Source of the DNA: Hyphomonas sp.
GTDB lineage: Bacteria > Pseudomonadota > Alphaproteobacteria > Caulobacterales > Hyphomonadaceae
DNA: 64,000 bases
Reading direction: 5' to 3'
NCBI GenBank assembly: GCA_002700305.1
Contig: PACZ01000011.1
Span: 1 to 64,000 of the forward strand
The notes under the pieces were generated by a model. That model had not been told where the DNA came from. It did no database searches and saw only the letters and a program-made list of their open reading frames with translations. The position numbers were made by a program, and so were the translations under genes. Shown here in pieces: positions 36,391 to 46,489 of the stretch (its first letter is position 1; each line of letters opens with the position of its first letter).

Positions 36391-37588
36391 GCCGGGCCAG
36401 CAGCGCCTCGCGCGGCAGGGTGAACCCCGAAGCGATCCAGGCTTCCTCCGCCTGCGCCAGCGCATTGCCGACAGCCGGGCCGGACAGGCCGGCGGCCAGA
36501 GCATCTTCCCCGCCAACCGGAAACGCCGGCCGGGTCCATCGCGCGGCGGAGGCCAGAACGAGTTTCAGGCTCTCCCCTGCCCCGCTTGCTGCTTCGATCA
36601 GCGCCCGGTCGCAGACCGCTTCGGTGCCATGGCGATAAAAAGCTTCGGCAAGGTCTGCCGGACTGAGCGTCCCGACATGGGCAAGCGCCGGGTCAGCCCA
36701 GGCCGCAAGCCGGTCCCGCTCTGCATTCGACAGGCGCAGGATCCGGCCGGCCTCGCGCACCTCCCTGAGGCGGCGGGGCAGCAGCGCCATCAGGCGCTGC
36801 ATCGGATCAGGCGCCAGGCCTTCCCCCTGCTCGGCCGAAACAAGCGCCGGCAGGGCGCCTGCCGAAGCCTCCGGAAGGATCGCCGCCAATACGCCGCTTT
36901 CTTCCATCGCCAGCATGGCGTCCGATGGGTCCGGTGCCTCGAGCAGCCGTTTCAGCTCTTTCCAGATCCGCTCGCGGGCGATCTTCGCCAGGCCATCCTT
37001 CTGTCTTGTACAGGCGGCAAGGCCTTCGGCATCGACATCGGCGCCATACCAGGCATTGAAGCGGAAGAAGCGCAGGATGCGCAAATAGTCTTCCTTCAGG
37101 CGCTGGTCGCCATCGCCAATGAAAATCACCCGGCCAGACAGCGCATCCTCGATGCTGCCCGGAACCACTTCATGCAATGTGCCGTCCGGCCCGGCATAGA
37201 TGGCATTCAGGCGGAAGTCGCGCCGCTGGGCATCCTCCGCCCAGTCTTCCGTAAAGGCGACGACAGCGCGGCGGCCATCAGTTTCCACATCCCGGCGCAG
37301 GCTGGTGATCTCGAAGGGCTCGCTGTCGATGATGGCGGTGACGGTGCCATGCTCGATCCCGGTCGGCAGGGCACGAATGCCTGCCGCCTTCATCGCCGTC
37401 ATCACATCTTCCGGCAGGATCTGCGTCGCGATGTCGATGTCGTCTGCCGGAATGCCGCGCAGCGTATTGCGCACGCAGCCGCCGACAAATCGCGAGCCAT
37501 CGGGGCGCGCCGCCTCCAGTGCCGCCATAACGGCTTGTGTGCCGGGCGCTTTCAGCCAGTCCGCATCGATCCGCTCAGTCTGTGCCAT
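36374..37588 (-). CDS. cca: CCA tRNA nucleotidyltransferase
   Basis: A 404-residue class-II nucleotidyltransferase that adds or repairs the 3' CCA of tRNA. The catalytic FVGGCVRN and DIDIAT (pair of metal-binding aspartates), the RRDFRLNAIY motif and the arginine-rich RILRFFRFNAWYG all occur in order. The usual GGxVRD is GGCVRN here, with Asn in place of Asp, which is common in this family. The start overlaps the DUF6111 gene by 14 bases. Last gene of the DUF1285-NUDIX-DUF6111-cca group. Confidence 0.95.
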   Translation of the reverse strand: MAQTERIDADWLKAPGTQAVMAALEAARPDGSRFVGGCVRNTLRGIPADDIDIATQILPEDVMTAMKAAGIRALPTGIEHGTVTAIIDSEPFEITSLRRDVETDGRRAVVAFTEDWAEDAQRRDFRLNAIYAGPDGTLHEVVPGSIEDALSGRVIFIGDGDQRLKEDYLRILRFFRFNAWYGADVDAEGLAACTRQKDGLAKIARERIWKELKRLLEAPDPSDAMLAMEESGVLAAILPEASAGALPALVSAEQGEGLAPDPMQRLMALLPRRLREVREAGRILRLSNAERDRLAAWADPALAHVGTLSPADLAEAFYRHGTEAVCDRALIEAASGAGESLKLVLASAARWTRPAFPVGGEDALAAGLSGPAVGNALAQAEEAWIASGFTLPREALLARLSQPD

Positions 37589-37940
37589 CGCCCGCGGTGT
37601 CCGTCCCGTCGGTGGGCAATTCGACCATGCCGCCGGGATCGTCACTTCCCGCCCGTCCGGCGTCCTTGAGATCGTGCTCACACGGGTAAAGCTCTCCCGG
37701 CACCAGCTTGCCGTCCACATAGCGGGTCGGCTTCTGGCACATTTCCGGTTCGCGCTTTTCCAGGAAGGTCATGGCGAAAAAGCCCACGACGGCCAGGCCG
37801 AGCCCGATCAGGAACAGCATGTTGACCGGCCATTGCCGCCGCCCCTCATGCTCGGCCGTCGTCGTGGCCAGCACATAGAGCCCGAACACCAGGAACGGGA
37901 TCGAGAAGAAAAAGAGTTCGAAGAGTATCCGTCCGGCCAA
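37575..37940 (-). CDS. DUF6111 family small membrane protein
   Basis: A 121-residue protein with two transmembrane helices (4-26 and 40-60) and a short cytoplasmic or periplasmic tail with two cysteines (MCQKPTRY and YPCEHD). The tail is polar, ending in a Thr/Gly/Asp-rich stretch. The layout and the gene order (NUDIX, this gene, cca) match the alphaproteobacterial DUF6111 proteins. Function unknown. Confidence 0.8.
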   Translation of the reverse strand: MAGRILFELFFFSIPFLVFGLYVLATTTAEHEGRRQWPVNMLFLIGLGLAVVGFFAMTFLEKREPEMCQKPTRYVDGKLVPGELYPCEHDLKDAGRAGSDDPGGMVELPTDGTDTAGDGTD

Positions 37941-38017
37941 TGTTCCGGTTCCTCGCTATTGATATTCCTCAAGATAGGCAGTTGCCGAAACCAGCGATAC
38001 CCTAAACAGACAAAGAC

Positions 38018-38653
38018 TTACGCTTCATAGAGCGTTTCATAGAGCCGCTGGATAATCCCGGCCGTCACGCCCCAGATACGGTAGCCATTGTGCGGCATCT
38101 CGTAATAGCGGCGCGGCTTGCCCCTGTAGACCGCCTCCCCCATCTTGTGATTGCGGGCATCCATCAGGAAATCGAGCGGCGTTTCGAACACGTCGGCCAC
38201 TTCGGTCGGGTCCGGCACCGGCTGGAAATCTGCCGGCAGCAGGCCCACGACCGGCGTGATGCGATAGCGCGTGCCGGTGACATAGGGTGCCCCCTTGCCC
38301 AGCACCTGCACATCCTCCGGCGCGACGCCGACTTCCTCTTCCGACTCGCGCAGGGCCGCGGCCACTTCATCAAGGTCGATCGGATCGATCTTGCCGCCGG
38401 GAAACGCCACCTGCCCGGCATGGTCGGCCATCGTCGTCGGCCGCACGGTGAGCAGCGCTGTCGGACCGGAAACGCGCGGGATCACGCCGACCAGCACGGC
38501 TGCGGGCCGGATGATCGCCACTTCTTCCGGCGACAGGAAATCCATGTCGCCCGTCTCCCCCAGCCGGCCATCTCCCACCGGCGGATCGAGCCGCGCTTCG
38601 ACGCGCGCAATGAAGTCTTCGAGACCTGACCAGGACATGATGTTCGACTTCAC
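38018..38653 (-). CDS. NUDIX hydrolase, CoA pyrophosphatase type
   Basis: A 211-residue enzyme with the Nudix box GKIDPIDLDEVAAALRESEE-EVG (Glu/Arg/Glu metal ligands present; near residues 83-105). The upstream block LTVRPTTMADHAGQVAFPGG is the UPF0035 feature shared with CoA pyrophosphatases (NudL-like), which split CoA and related compounds into 3',5'-ADP and phosphopantetheine. Start is the GTG at 38653 overlapping the DUF1285 TGA, or an ATG five codons later. Confidence 0.92.
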   Translation of the reverse strand: MKSNIMSWSGLEDFIARVEARLDPPVGDGRLGETGDMDFLSPEEVAIIRPAAVLVGVIPRVSGPTALLTVRPTTMADHAGQVAFPGGKIDPIDLDEVAAALRESEEEVGVAPEDVQVLGKGAPYVTGTRYRITPVVGLLPADFQPVPDPTEVADVFETPLDFLMDARNHKMGEAVYRGKPRRYYEMPHNGYRIWGVTAGIIQRLYETLYEA

Positions 38654-39237
38654 GCGGCTGACCCGATGGGAAAGAAAGCCCCCTGGCTCCAGACACCCAG
38701 TATGTCCGGATCGTCCGGCGATGGCTCGGCCAGGTCCACCAGTTCATAGAACACCGGCCGGGTCAGCTTCGCCTCCAGCTGCCCGCGCACAAGCACATAA
38801 GGCGCCGGTTCGCCGGTTTCCGGGTCGGTCTCGACGCGAATTGGCGCGTCCGGCCCGGCCAGCGGGATGTCGTCCAGATTTGTCAGGAAGGCGAGCGTCT
38901 GGTCCCGGCCCGGCTCGCCGACACGGTCCACCCGGACGGCCAGAAAGGGCGCATCCTCGACCTTCACGATCACTTTTTCATAGGGCGTCACCAGCCAGGT
39001 CTGCCCGTCTTCATCCTTGCGCAGGATGCGGGAAAACAGCTTCACCAGCCGCTCACGGTTAATGCGCGATCCGTCGTGCCACCAGCTGCCATCGGCGTGG
39101 ATTTCCATGCCGATATCGGCGCTGTGCTCCGGGTTCCAGAGATGCACAGGCGGCAGCTTTCCATCCAGCTTGCCCTCAGGCAGGATGTCTTTCAGCGTTT
39201 CTTCAAGGCTGATTGTGGTCGTTGAACTGGATGTCAC
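38650..39237 (-). CDS. DUF1285 domain protein
   Basis: A 195-residue protein matching the DUF1285 family: an N-terminal PPVHLWNPEHSADIGMEIHADGSWWHDG block, then RINRERLVKLFSRILRKDEDG and a beta-rich C-terminal region (FLTNLDDIPLAGPD). Structural homologues are small beta-rich folds; no activity is established. It is the first gene of the leftward operon and is divergent from moxR across 76 bases. This pairing is a familiar alphaproteobacterial arrangement. Confidence 0.9.
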   Translation of the reverse strand: MTSSSTTTISLEETLKDILPEGKLDGKLPPVHLWNPEHSADIGMEIHADGSWWHDGSRINRERLVKLFSRILRKDEDGQTWLVTPYEKVIVKVEDAPFLAVRVDRVGEPGRDQTLAFLTNLDDIPLAGPDAPIRVETDPETGEPAPYVLVRGQLEAKLTRPVFYELVDLAEPSPDDPDILGVWSQGAFFPIGSAA

Positions 39238-39313
39238 ACCTTCCTCCGCCTTGAAGAGGCCTTACAAATAGGTCTGATTGCACATGACGCAAACCCGGAG
39301 ACGCTTTTAGAAT

Positions 39314-40312
<999 letters not shown>

Positions 40313-40315
40313 TCA

Positions 40316-40690
40316 GTGCGCAGGCTACTGGGCTTTGGTTCAATTCTCGTATCCGCTGCCGCATGCTCAGGCGAGATAAATCCCCTGACAACGCAGGATG
40401 CTCAAGACTGTGCAATCGCCAAGATGAACACCATTGTCACCTACCAAATGATCATTCAGCAGGGACTGGACGATGATGGTGAAATCAAAAATCGAAGTCT
40501 TCCTAGGCTTGAAACTGAGATTAAGAGCTACATCGATGCACTGAAAGAGGTGGAAGCTCAATCGAGTGGATCCTTCTCAACACCGGATTTCCTTAAGACC
40601 CTATTCGACAAAATGGACGAACGCGAAAGCAGTTCAGAAGCTAATATTGCCAACGCATTTTATGCTTCAAACTGTGAGCTGCCACTATGA
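40316..40690 (+). CDS. Small AT-rich lipoprotein inside the moxR operon
   Basis: A 124-residue frame starting GTG at 40316, three bases after the moxR stop. Lipobox-like VSAAAC places Cys17 at the lipidation site. The mature part is helical with a short C-terminal cysteine (YASNCELPL). Base composition is near 46-47 percent GC by eye, against about 66 percent for the genes on both sides. Its stop overlaps the DUF58 ATG (ATGA), so it is translationally embedded. No family recognised; it breaks the usual MoxR-DUF58 adjacency. Confidence 0.7.
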   Translation: MRRLLGFGSILVSAAACSGEINPLTTQDAQDCAIAKMNTIVTYQMIIQQGLDDDGEIKNRSLPRLETEIKSYIDALKEVEAQSSGSFSTPDFLKTLFDKMDERESSSEANIANAFYASNCELPL

Positions 40691-41553
40691 CTCCCGCCGC
40701 CGATCTCCGCGCTGAAGCCGAAGCGCTTGCCCGCCAGCTGCCCGGCCTGAACTTCAAGGCCGAGGCCAGCGAAGCGGCGCATATCGGCTCGGCCGGACGC
40801 CGCCGCCCCGGCACGGGCGAGCATTTCTGGCAGTACCGCCGCTATGCGCAGGAAGACGCCGCCGAGCGGGTCGACTGGCGCCGTTCTGCCAAGGGCAACG
40901 AGCTCTTCGTCCGCGAGACTGAACTCGAAACCGCGCGCACGGTCCTCTTCTGGTGCGATGACAATCCCGGCTTCCGCTGGAAGGCCGACGGCGAGCTCCG
41001 CACCAAGGCGGAGGAAGCGACTGTCCTGATGCTGTCCCTCGCGATCATGCTGTCCAAGGATGGCGAACGCGTCGGCGCCCTCGGCGGCGGACGCGGCGCA
41101 AGTTTCGGCAAGCGCGCAGTCGACCGGCTGTCAGAGGAACTTGCCCGCGGCACCGGCGGCAATTTCCCTTCCCCGCCACGGTCCTCCGCCACGCTGATTG
41201 TCGCCTCTGACTTTTATGATCCCATCCCGGAATGGCAGGCACGGCTGGCCCCACTCGCAGGCAAATGCCCGGAAGGCATCCTGCTGGCCGTCTCTTCGCC
41301 TGTGGAGGTCGACTTCCCCTTCGAAGGCCGCGTGAAGCTGCGCCGGCCGGGGTCAGCCCTCTCCCGCATCTTCGGCCGGGCCGAAACGATCCGCGAGGAC
41401 TATCACCACCGCTTCGCCGCCCAGCGCGACGCGCTCAGCGAGCTGACGAACCGGATGGGCTGGCGCTTCGTCTCCCATGTCTCCGGCCAGCCCCTGCTGC
41501 AGAGCGCCGCGCGCCTGAAGGCCCAGCTTGAAAGTTTCGGAGCGAAGCTGTGA
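40687..41553 (+). CDS. DUF58 domain protein
   Basis: A 288-residue VWA-related protein of the DUF58 family, usually partner to MoxR. RRPGTGEHFWQYRRYAQEDAAERVDWRRSA is the typical conserved block near residues 35-65. It lacks the membrane helices of many DUF58 proteins and seems soluble. The C-terminal half is a degenerate VWA-like fold (ATLIVASDFYDPIPEW). It is stop-start linked to the next gene via a GTGA overlap. Confidence 0.9.
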   Translation: MTPAADLRAEAEALARQLPGLNFKAEASEAAHIGSAGRRRPGTGEHFWQYRRYAQEDAAERVDWRRSAKGNELFVRETELETARTVLFWCDDNPGFRWKADGELRTKAEEATVLMLSLAIMLSKDGERVGALGGGRGASFGKRAVDRLSEELARGTGGNFPSPPRSSATLIVASDFYDPIPEWQARLAPLAGKCPEGILLAVSSPVEVDFPFEGRVKLRRPGSALSRIFGRAETIREDYHHRFAAQRDALSELTNRMGWRFVSHVSGQPLLQSAARLKAQLESFGAKL

Positions 41554-44429
41554 CCGCGCTCGGCCCCTTCCTGTTCGGCGCGCCCTGGGCGCTCGCTGCC
41601 CTGATCGCCCTGCCGGTGATCTGGTGGATCCTGCGCGCGACGCCGCCCGCTCCAAAAGATATCGAGCTGCCCTCCCTGCGTATTCTCGAAGGGATGGAGC
41701 CCAAAGAGGAAACGCCGGCGCGCACGCCCTGGTGGGTCTGGCTGATCCGCACACTGGCGGTCACCGCTGCGATCCTCGGCCTCTCCCAACCGGTTTATGC
41801 CCCGGGTGCAAAGACAGACTCCATAGAAGGATCCGGCCCGCTCCTGATCGTGATGGACAATGGCTGGCCGTCCGCCCCGCGCTGGAGCGAACTGGTCAAT
41901 GCCGCAACCGCCACGCTCGATACCGGCAGCCGCGACATGCCGGTTCATCTGTTGCTGACCGCACCGCAGCAGTTGAACAATGATCCGTCCGAACGGCTCA
42001 CCACAACCGATGCCGCCAAGCGCATCTCGTCCCTCAGGCCGCAGCCCTGGGGCACCAGCCGGGAAGACGCCCTCGCCCGCCTGGACGCGTCCGGGCTGAA
42101 ACCGGCCCGCATCTTCTGGGCCAGTGACGGACTGGAAAATGCCGGCGGCCGCGCCTTTGCGGCAGACCTGTCCGCCCGCGCGCCGCTCACCGTCTTCGCC
42201 GCCCCGCCGCACACGCCGGCCGCGATCACGGGGCTGACCTCCGAAACAGACTCGGTCGCCGTCACGCTCCGCCGCGTGGACGCGAGCGGCGAGGAGCGCG
42301 CCTTTGTCTCGGCCCTGACGCTGGACGGCTCCGCCCTCGCCACAGCGGAGGCGACCTTCAGCGATGGGGAAACCGACGCCACGGCCAGCTTCACCATCCC
42401 CGCCGCCGCACTCGCCCGGATCGCCCGCTTCACCGTCACCGGCCGGCAGGGCGCAGGCACGGTCTGGCTGTGGGACTCCTCCGACCGGTCCCGGCGCGTC
42501 GGCCTCGTCGATGCCGGCGCCGCAGCCCAGCCGCTTCTCTCCGACATGCACTATGTCCGCAAGGCGCTGGAACCCTTCGCCTCGATCACCGAAGGCAGCG
42601 TGGAGACGCTGGTCGCCGAGTCGCCGGATGCAATCATCCTCGCTGATGTCGGTCAGATCCTGCCGGAGGACGAAAAGCGCCTCGCCGACTGGGTTGAGAA
42701 TGGCGGCGCGCTGATCCGCTTTGCCGGTCCGCGCCTTGCCGCGCAGGGCGACGACCTGCTGCCGGTGCCGCTCCGCCGGGCCTCCCGCGCCCTTGGCGGC
42801 GCCCTCGCCTGGGATGAGCCGCAGGCCCTCGCCCCCTTTGCAGAGTCTTCCCCTTTCGACGGCCTGACCGTGCCGCCGGATGTCCGGATTCCCCAACAGG
42901 TCCTCGCCCGTCCGGGGCCGGAGCTTTCCAGCCATACCTGGGCCCGGCTGGCCGATGGCTCGCCGCTTGTCACCGCCGATGCGCGCGGCAACGGCACGAT
43001 CATCCTCTTCCACATCACAGCCGGACCGGACTGGGCAAACCTTGCCTATTCCGATCTCTTCCCGCAGATGCTGCGCCGCTGCATCGCCGCTGGCCGGGGC
43101 GAGTCGGTCAATGACGAGGAAGGCGCCTATACGCCGAAACTGGTTCTGGACGGATACGGACGGCTTCAGTCGCCCGGTCCGGCCGCTGCGCCCCTCAAGG
43201 CTGCCGACTTCGCCGAGGCTGAACCGTCCGAAGCGCACCCGCCCGGACTTTACCAGGGCCCCGCCGGAACCCGCGCGCTGAATGCCGCCCGCAATGCAAA
43301 GCTTGAGCGGATTGCGGCCTGGCCGCCGGCCGCCCGCCTGCTCGGGGATGCGGAAGCCCGGGCGATGCGCCTGGCCGGTCCGCTGCTGAGCCTTGCTGCC
43401 CTCCTGCTCGCACTGGACCTGTTCGTCGCCCTCCTGGTCGCCGGACACCTGCCCCGGCTTGGCCGCAGGTCCGGCATGGCAGCGGTCTTGCTGCTCGCCG
43501 GCATGCTTGTCGTCCCGTCTCCTCACGCCAGCGCGCAGGAATACCAGTATCGTCTGATGCCGGACGGATCCTATCGCCGGGTACCTACCGGCCCGCAGAT
43601 CATTCCCCTTCCGCCCGGCGATGCCCCGCAATCGGATGTCGATGCGGCCCTCCGCATGCGGTTCGGCTATGTGAAGACACCGGATTTTGCCCTGAACGAG
43701 CGCGCCCGCGCCGGACTCTTCGGCCTCTCTACCACGCTGTTCAACCGCACCTCCGTCGAACCGGAAATGCCGGACGAGCTGGACCTCGAAACCAGTCCGC
43801 TGGAACTCTACCCGCTGATCTATTTTGCCGTGCCGCAAGGCGCCGCGCCGCTGTCGGAACGCGCCATCGCACGGCTCAATGCCTATCTCCGCTCTGGCGG
43901 CGCGTTGGTGATCGACACCCGCGATGGCGACACGCCCGGCTCGACCGAGATCACGCGCCTGGAAACGCTGCTCGAAGGGCTCGATGCCCCGCCGCTCCAG
44001 CCGGTGCCGGCCAATCATGTCCTGACCCGGTCCTTCTATCTGCTGGCTGACTTTCCCGGCCGGTATGCCGGCCGCCAATTGTGGATCGAACAGGCCGGCT
44101 CTGCTTCGGCACCGCGCGGGGATGGCGTATCCGGACTCTTCATTGGCGATGCCGACTGGATCTCCGCCTGGGCCGTCGATGAGCGGGGGCGCGACCTTTA
44201 CTCCGTCGACGGCGGCGAAGACCAGAGGGAAATGGCCCGGCGCTTCGGCGTCAATCTCGTCATGTATATCCTGACCGGAAGCTACAAGGACGACCAGGTT
44301 CACCTGCCTGCCCTTCTGGAGCGGCTCGGCGACGGGGAAGCAAGCTCCGGCGGGTTCGGCCCCAGCCCGCCCCGAAACAATCCCGCAAGAGATGAGCCGC
44401 AATTCCTGCCGAACGGGGTGCCGCAATGA
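41550..44429 (+). CDS. BatA-like N-terminal / DUF4159 C-terminal membrane protein
   Basis: A 959-residue protein starting at a GTG that overlaps the DUF58 stop. Residues 1-80 are the aerotolerance-regulator (BatA) N-terminal double helix (FGAPWALAALIALPVIWWIL). A VWA-like region follows with a degenerate metal site (VMDNGW in place of D-x-S-x-S). A hydrophobic block near 605-660 precedes the DUF4159 domain (about 670-910), in which YVKTPDFALNERARAG and RSGGALVIDTRDGD are typical. It likely acts as a membrane scaffold recruited by MoxR-type ATPase. Confidence 0.88.
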   Translation: MTALGPFLFGAPWALAALIALPVIWWILRATPPAPKDIELPSLRILEGMEPKEETPARTPWWVWLIRTLAVTAAILGLSQPVYAPGAKTDSIEGSGPLLIVMDNGWPSAPRWSELVNAATATLDTGSRDMPVHLLLTAPQQLNNDPSERLTTTDAAKRISSLRPQPWGTSREDALARLDASGLKPARIFWASDGLENAGGRAFAADLSARAPLTVFAAPPHTPAAITGLTSETDSVAVTLRRVDASGEERAFVSALTLDGSALATAEATFSDGETDATASFTIPAAALARIARFTVTGRQGAGTVWLWDSSDRSRRVGLVDAGAAAQPLLSDMHYVRKALEPFASITEGSVETLVAESPDAIILADVGQILPEDEKRLADWVENGGALIRFAGPRLAAQGDDLLPVPLRRASRALGGALAWDEPQALAPFAESSPFDGLTVPPDVRIPQQVLARPGPELSSHTWARLADGSPLVTADARGNGTIILFHITAGPDWANLAYSDLFPQMLRRCIAAGRGESVNDEEGAYTPKLVLDGYGRLQSPGPAAAPLKAADFAEAEPSEAHPPGLYQGPAGTRALNAARNAKLERIAAWPPAARLLGDAEARAMRLAGPLLSLAALLLALDLFVALLVAGHLPRLGRRSGMAAVLLLAGMLVVPSPHASAQEYQYRLMPDGSYRRVPTGPQIIPLPPGDAPQSDVDAALRMRFGYVKTPDFALNERARAGLFGLSTTLFNRTSVEPEMPDELDLETSPLELYPLIYFAVPQGAAPLSERAIARLNAYLRSGGALVIDTRDGDTPGSTEITRLETLLEGLDAPPLQPVPANHVLTRSFYLLADFPGRYAGRQLWIEQAGSASAPRGDGVSGLFIGDADWISAWAVDERGRDLYSVDGGEDQREMARRFGVNLVMYILTGSYKDDQVHLPALLERLGDGEASSGGFGPSPPRNNPARDEPQFLPNGVPQ

Positions 44430-46465
44430 TCGAAGCCGTCCGCATCGGGTTCGACCCCTTTCCTGGCTGGCCCCTTTTGTGGGTCCTCGTGGCGATCACT
44501 GCGCTGGCCTGGCTCGCTTACATCTTCCTGCGCGGCCGCGCCTGGCTGACGCGCGGCCTGGGCCTGACACTGCTCACCGCTGCGCTCTCCAATCCGAGCC
44601 TTGTGCACGAAGAACGCGAGCCCCTTCCCTCGGTTGCAGCGGTGGTGCTGGACCGGTCGGAGAGTATGGAGATCGGCGACCGTGAAGCTGCGGCGCGCAA
44701 GGCCTATGAGGACGTTCAGGCGAAGCTGGCAGAGGATCCGAGCCTTGAGGTCCGCGTGCTCGAAAGTGATCCGAACGATGATGGTACGCATCTCTACAGC
44801 GCGCTGGAAGGCCTGATGGCCGATGTGCCGCGCGACCGGATTGCGGGCGCCATCCTGATTACCGACGGCCAGCTGCACGATGTGCCCAGAGACCCGGACG
44901 CCGAAGGCGTGATCGGGCCGGTTCATGGCCTGATCGTCGGCGATCCCGACCGGGGCGACCGGCGCGTCGAACTGGTCGAGGCGCCGAGCTTCGGCATTGT
45001 CGGCGAAACGGCCGACCTGATCGTCCGGGCCGACGACCCCGATGGCGGAGAGATCGATCTCGACGTCTCCGTCAATGGCGGCATCCCGCAGCGCGTCCGG
45101 GTTGTGGCCGGAGAACCGACCCCGTTGCCGATCGAGATCGAGCGGCGGGGAGAAAACATCGTCGTCGTCGAGGCCCCACCCGGCCGGCAGGAGCTGACGA
45201 TGGCGAACAACCGCACGGCTGCGAGCCTCGCCGGCGTGCGGGACCGGCTGCGTGTCCTTCTGGTGACCGGCAAGCCAAACCAGGCCGGCCGGACCTGGCG
45301 GGACCTTCTAAAATCCGACCCTTCGGTCGACCTCGTTCACTTCACCATCCTGCGCCCGCCCTACAAGACCGACAGCGCCTCCGAGGACGAGCTGGCGCTG
45401 ATCGCCTTCCCGACGGAGGAATTGTTCGAGGCCAAACTGAAAGAGTTCGACCTCATCATCTTCGACCAGTATGAGCGCCGGGGCGTCATCACGCAGACTT
45501 ATCTCGCCAATATGGCGCGCTATGTGACCGATGGCGGCGCGTTGCTGATTGCGGCAGGTGAGGATTTCGCCGGGCCGGCCAGCCTCGCCCGCTCTCCGCT
45601 CGCCTCTGTCCTGCCGGCCTCGCCGACCGGCGTGGTCCGCACAGGGGAATTCGTTCCCGCCCTGACGGAAGCCGGCAAGCGCCACGCGGTGACTGCGCCG
45701 CTGGACGGCCGCAAATGGGGCGGCTGGATGCGCTATATCGAGTCGACGGCAGAAACCGGCGACACGGTTCTGGCGGCGCCGGATGGCCGCCCGCTGCTCG
45801 TCCTGGACCGGGTCGACCAGGGCCGGGTCGGCATGCTGATGTCCGACCAGATCTGGCTCTGGGCCCGCGGCTATGATGGCGGCGGCCCGTTCTCCGAACT
45901 GATCCGCCGGGTTGTTCACTGGCTGATGAAGGAGCCGGAACTGGAAGAGCGCCGGCTGAAACTCACCGCCGAGGGCGACACCGCCCGCGTGGAGCTGCGC
46001 ACCCTGATGGACACCGCCCCGCCCCTGCAGATCGAAACGCCGGAGGGCGATACGATCGAACCGGCCTGGACGGAGACCGGCCCCGGCCAGTTCACCGCCG
46101 AGGCCCCGATCGGCCAGCTCGGCCTTTACCGCGCCCGGGCGGGCGGTCTGGAGACGGTCGCCCTGAACGGGCCGGCCAATCCGAAGGAATATGCCGACCT
46201 TCAGTCCACCATCAAAGTCCTGCAACCGCTGGCCCGCGCCACGGGCGGCGGCGTGTTCCGCCTGAACGCCGACGGCTCCGGCCTGCCGGACATCCGCCGC
46301 TCGGGCGCGCGCGGGTCGTCCGCAGGCGGCAACTGGCTGGGCCTGCGCGAACGCGGCGCCTATGCGGTGCGCTCATCTTCCAGCCAGGCCCTGCTGCCAG
46401 GGATTCTGGCGGCGGCACTTCTCGTGATTTTCCTCCTGCTGGCCTGGCGCCGGGAGGGAAGATAG
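44426..46465 (+). CDS. VWA-like membrane protein of the MoxR operon
   Basis: A 679-residue membrane protein with N-terminal helices (15-60), an intact MIDAS-like D76-R-S-E-S80 in VLDRSESME, a large periplasmic or extracytoplasmic middle with a class-I glutamine-amidotransferase-like Rossmann section (VLLVTGKPNQAGRTW; LIAAGEDFAGP), and a final transmembrane helix (LLPGILAAALLVIFLLLAW). Such proteins stand next to MoxR/DUF58/DUF4159 in alphaproteobacteria; function unassigned. Its start overlaps the DUF4159 stop. Confidence 0.82.
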   Translation: MIEAVRIGFDPFPGWPLLWVLVAITALAWLAYIFLRGRAWLTRGLGLTLLTAALSNPSLVHEEREPLPSVAAVVLDRSESMEIGDREAAARKAYEDVQAKLAEDPSLEVRVLESDPNDDGTHLYSALEGLMADVPRDRIAGAILITDGQLHDVPRDPDAEGVIGPVHGLIVGDPDRGDRRVELVEAPSFGIVGETADLIVRADDPDGGEIDLDVSVNGGIPQRVRVVAGEPTPLPIEIERRGENIVVVEAPPGRQELTMANNRTAASLAGVRDRLRVLLVTGKPNQAGRTWRDLLKSDPSVDLVHFTILRPPYKTDSASEDELALIAFPTEELFEAKLKEFDLIIFDQYERRGVITQTYLANMARYVTDGGALLIAAGEDFAGPASLARSPLASVLPASPTGVVRTGEFVPALTEAGKRHAVTAPLDGRKWGGWMRYIESTAETGDTVLAAPDGRPLLVLDRVDQGRVGMLMSDQIWLWARGYDGGGPFSELIRRVVHWLMKEPELEERRLKLTAEGDTARVELRTLMDTAPPLQIETPEGDTIEPAWTETGPGQFTAEAPIGQLGLYRARAGGLETVALNGPANPKEYADLQSTIKVLQPLARATGGGVFRLNADGSGLPDIRRSGARGSSAGGNWLGLRERGAYAVRSSSSQALLPGILAAALLVIFLLLAWRREGR

Positions 46466-46489
46466 TTTCTCAGTCTGAGGGGACGCAGA

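Noticed and set aside
41403-44426. Minus-strand frame of 1007 codons
   Set aside because: Antisense to the DUF58 and DUF4159 genes; same compositional signs of a shadow frame.
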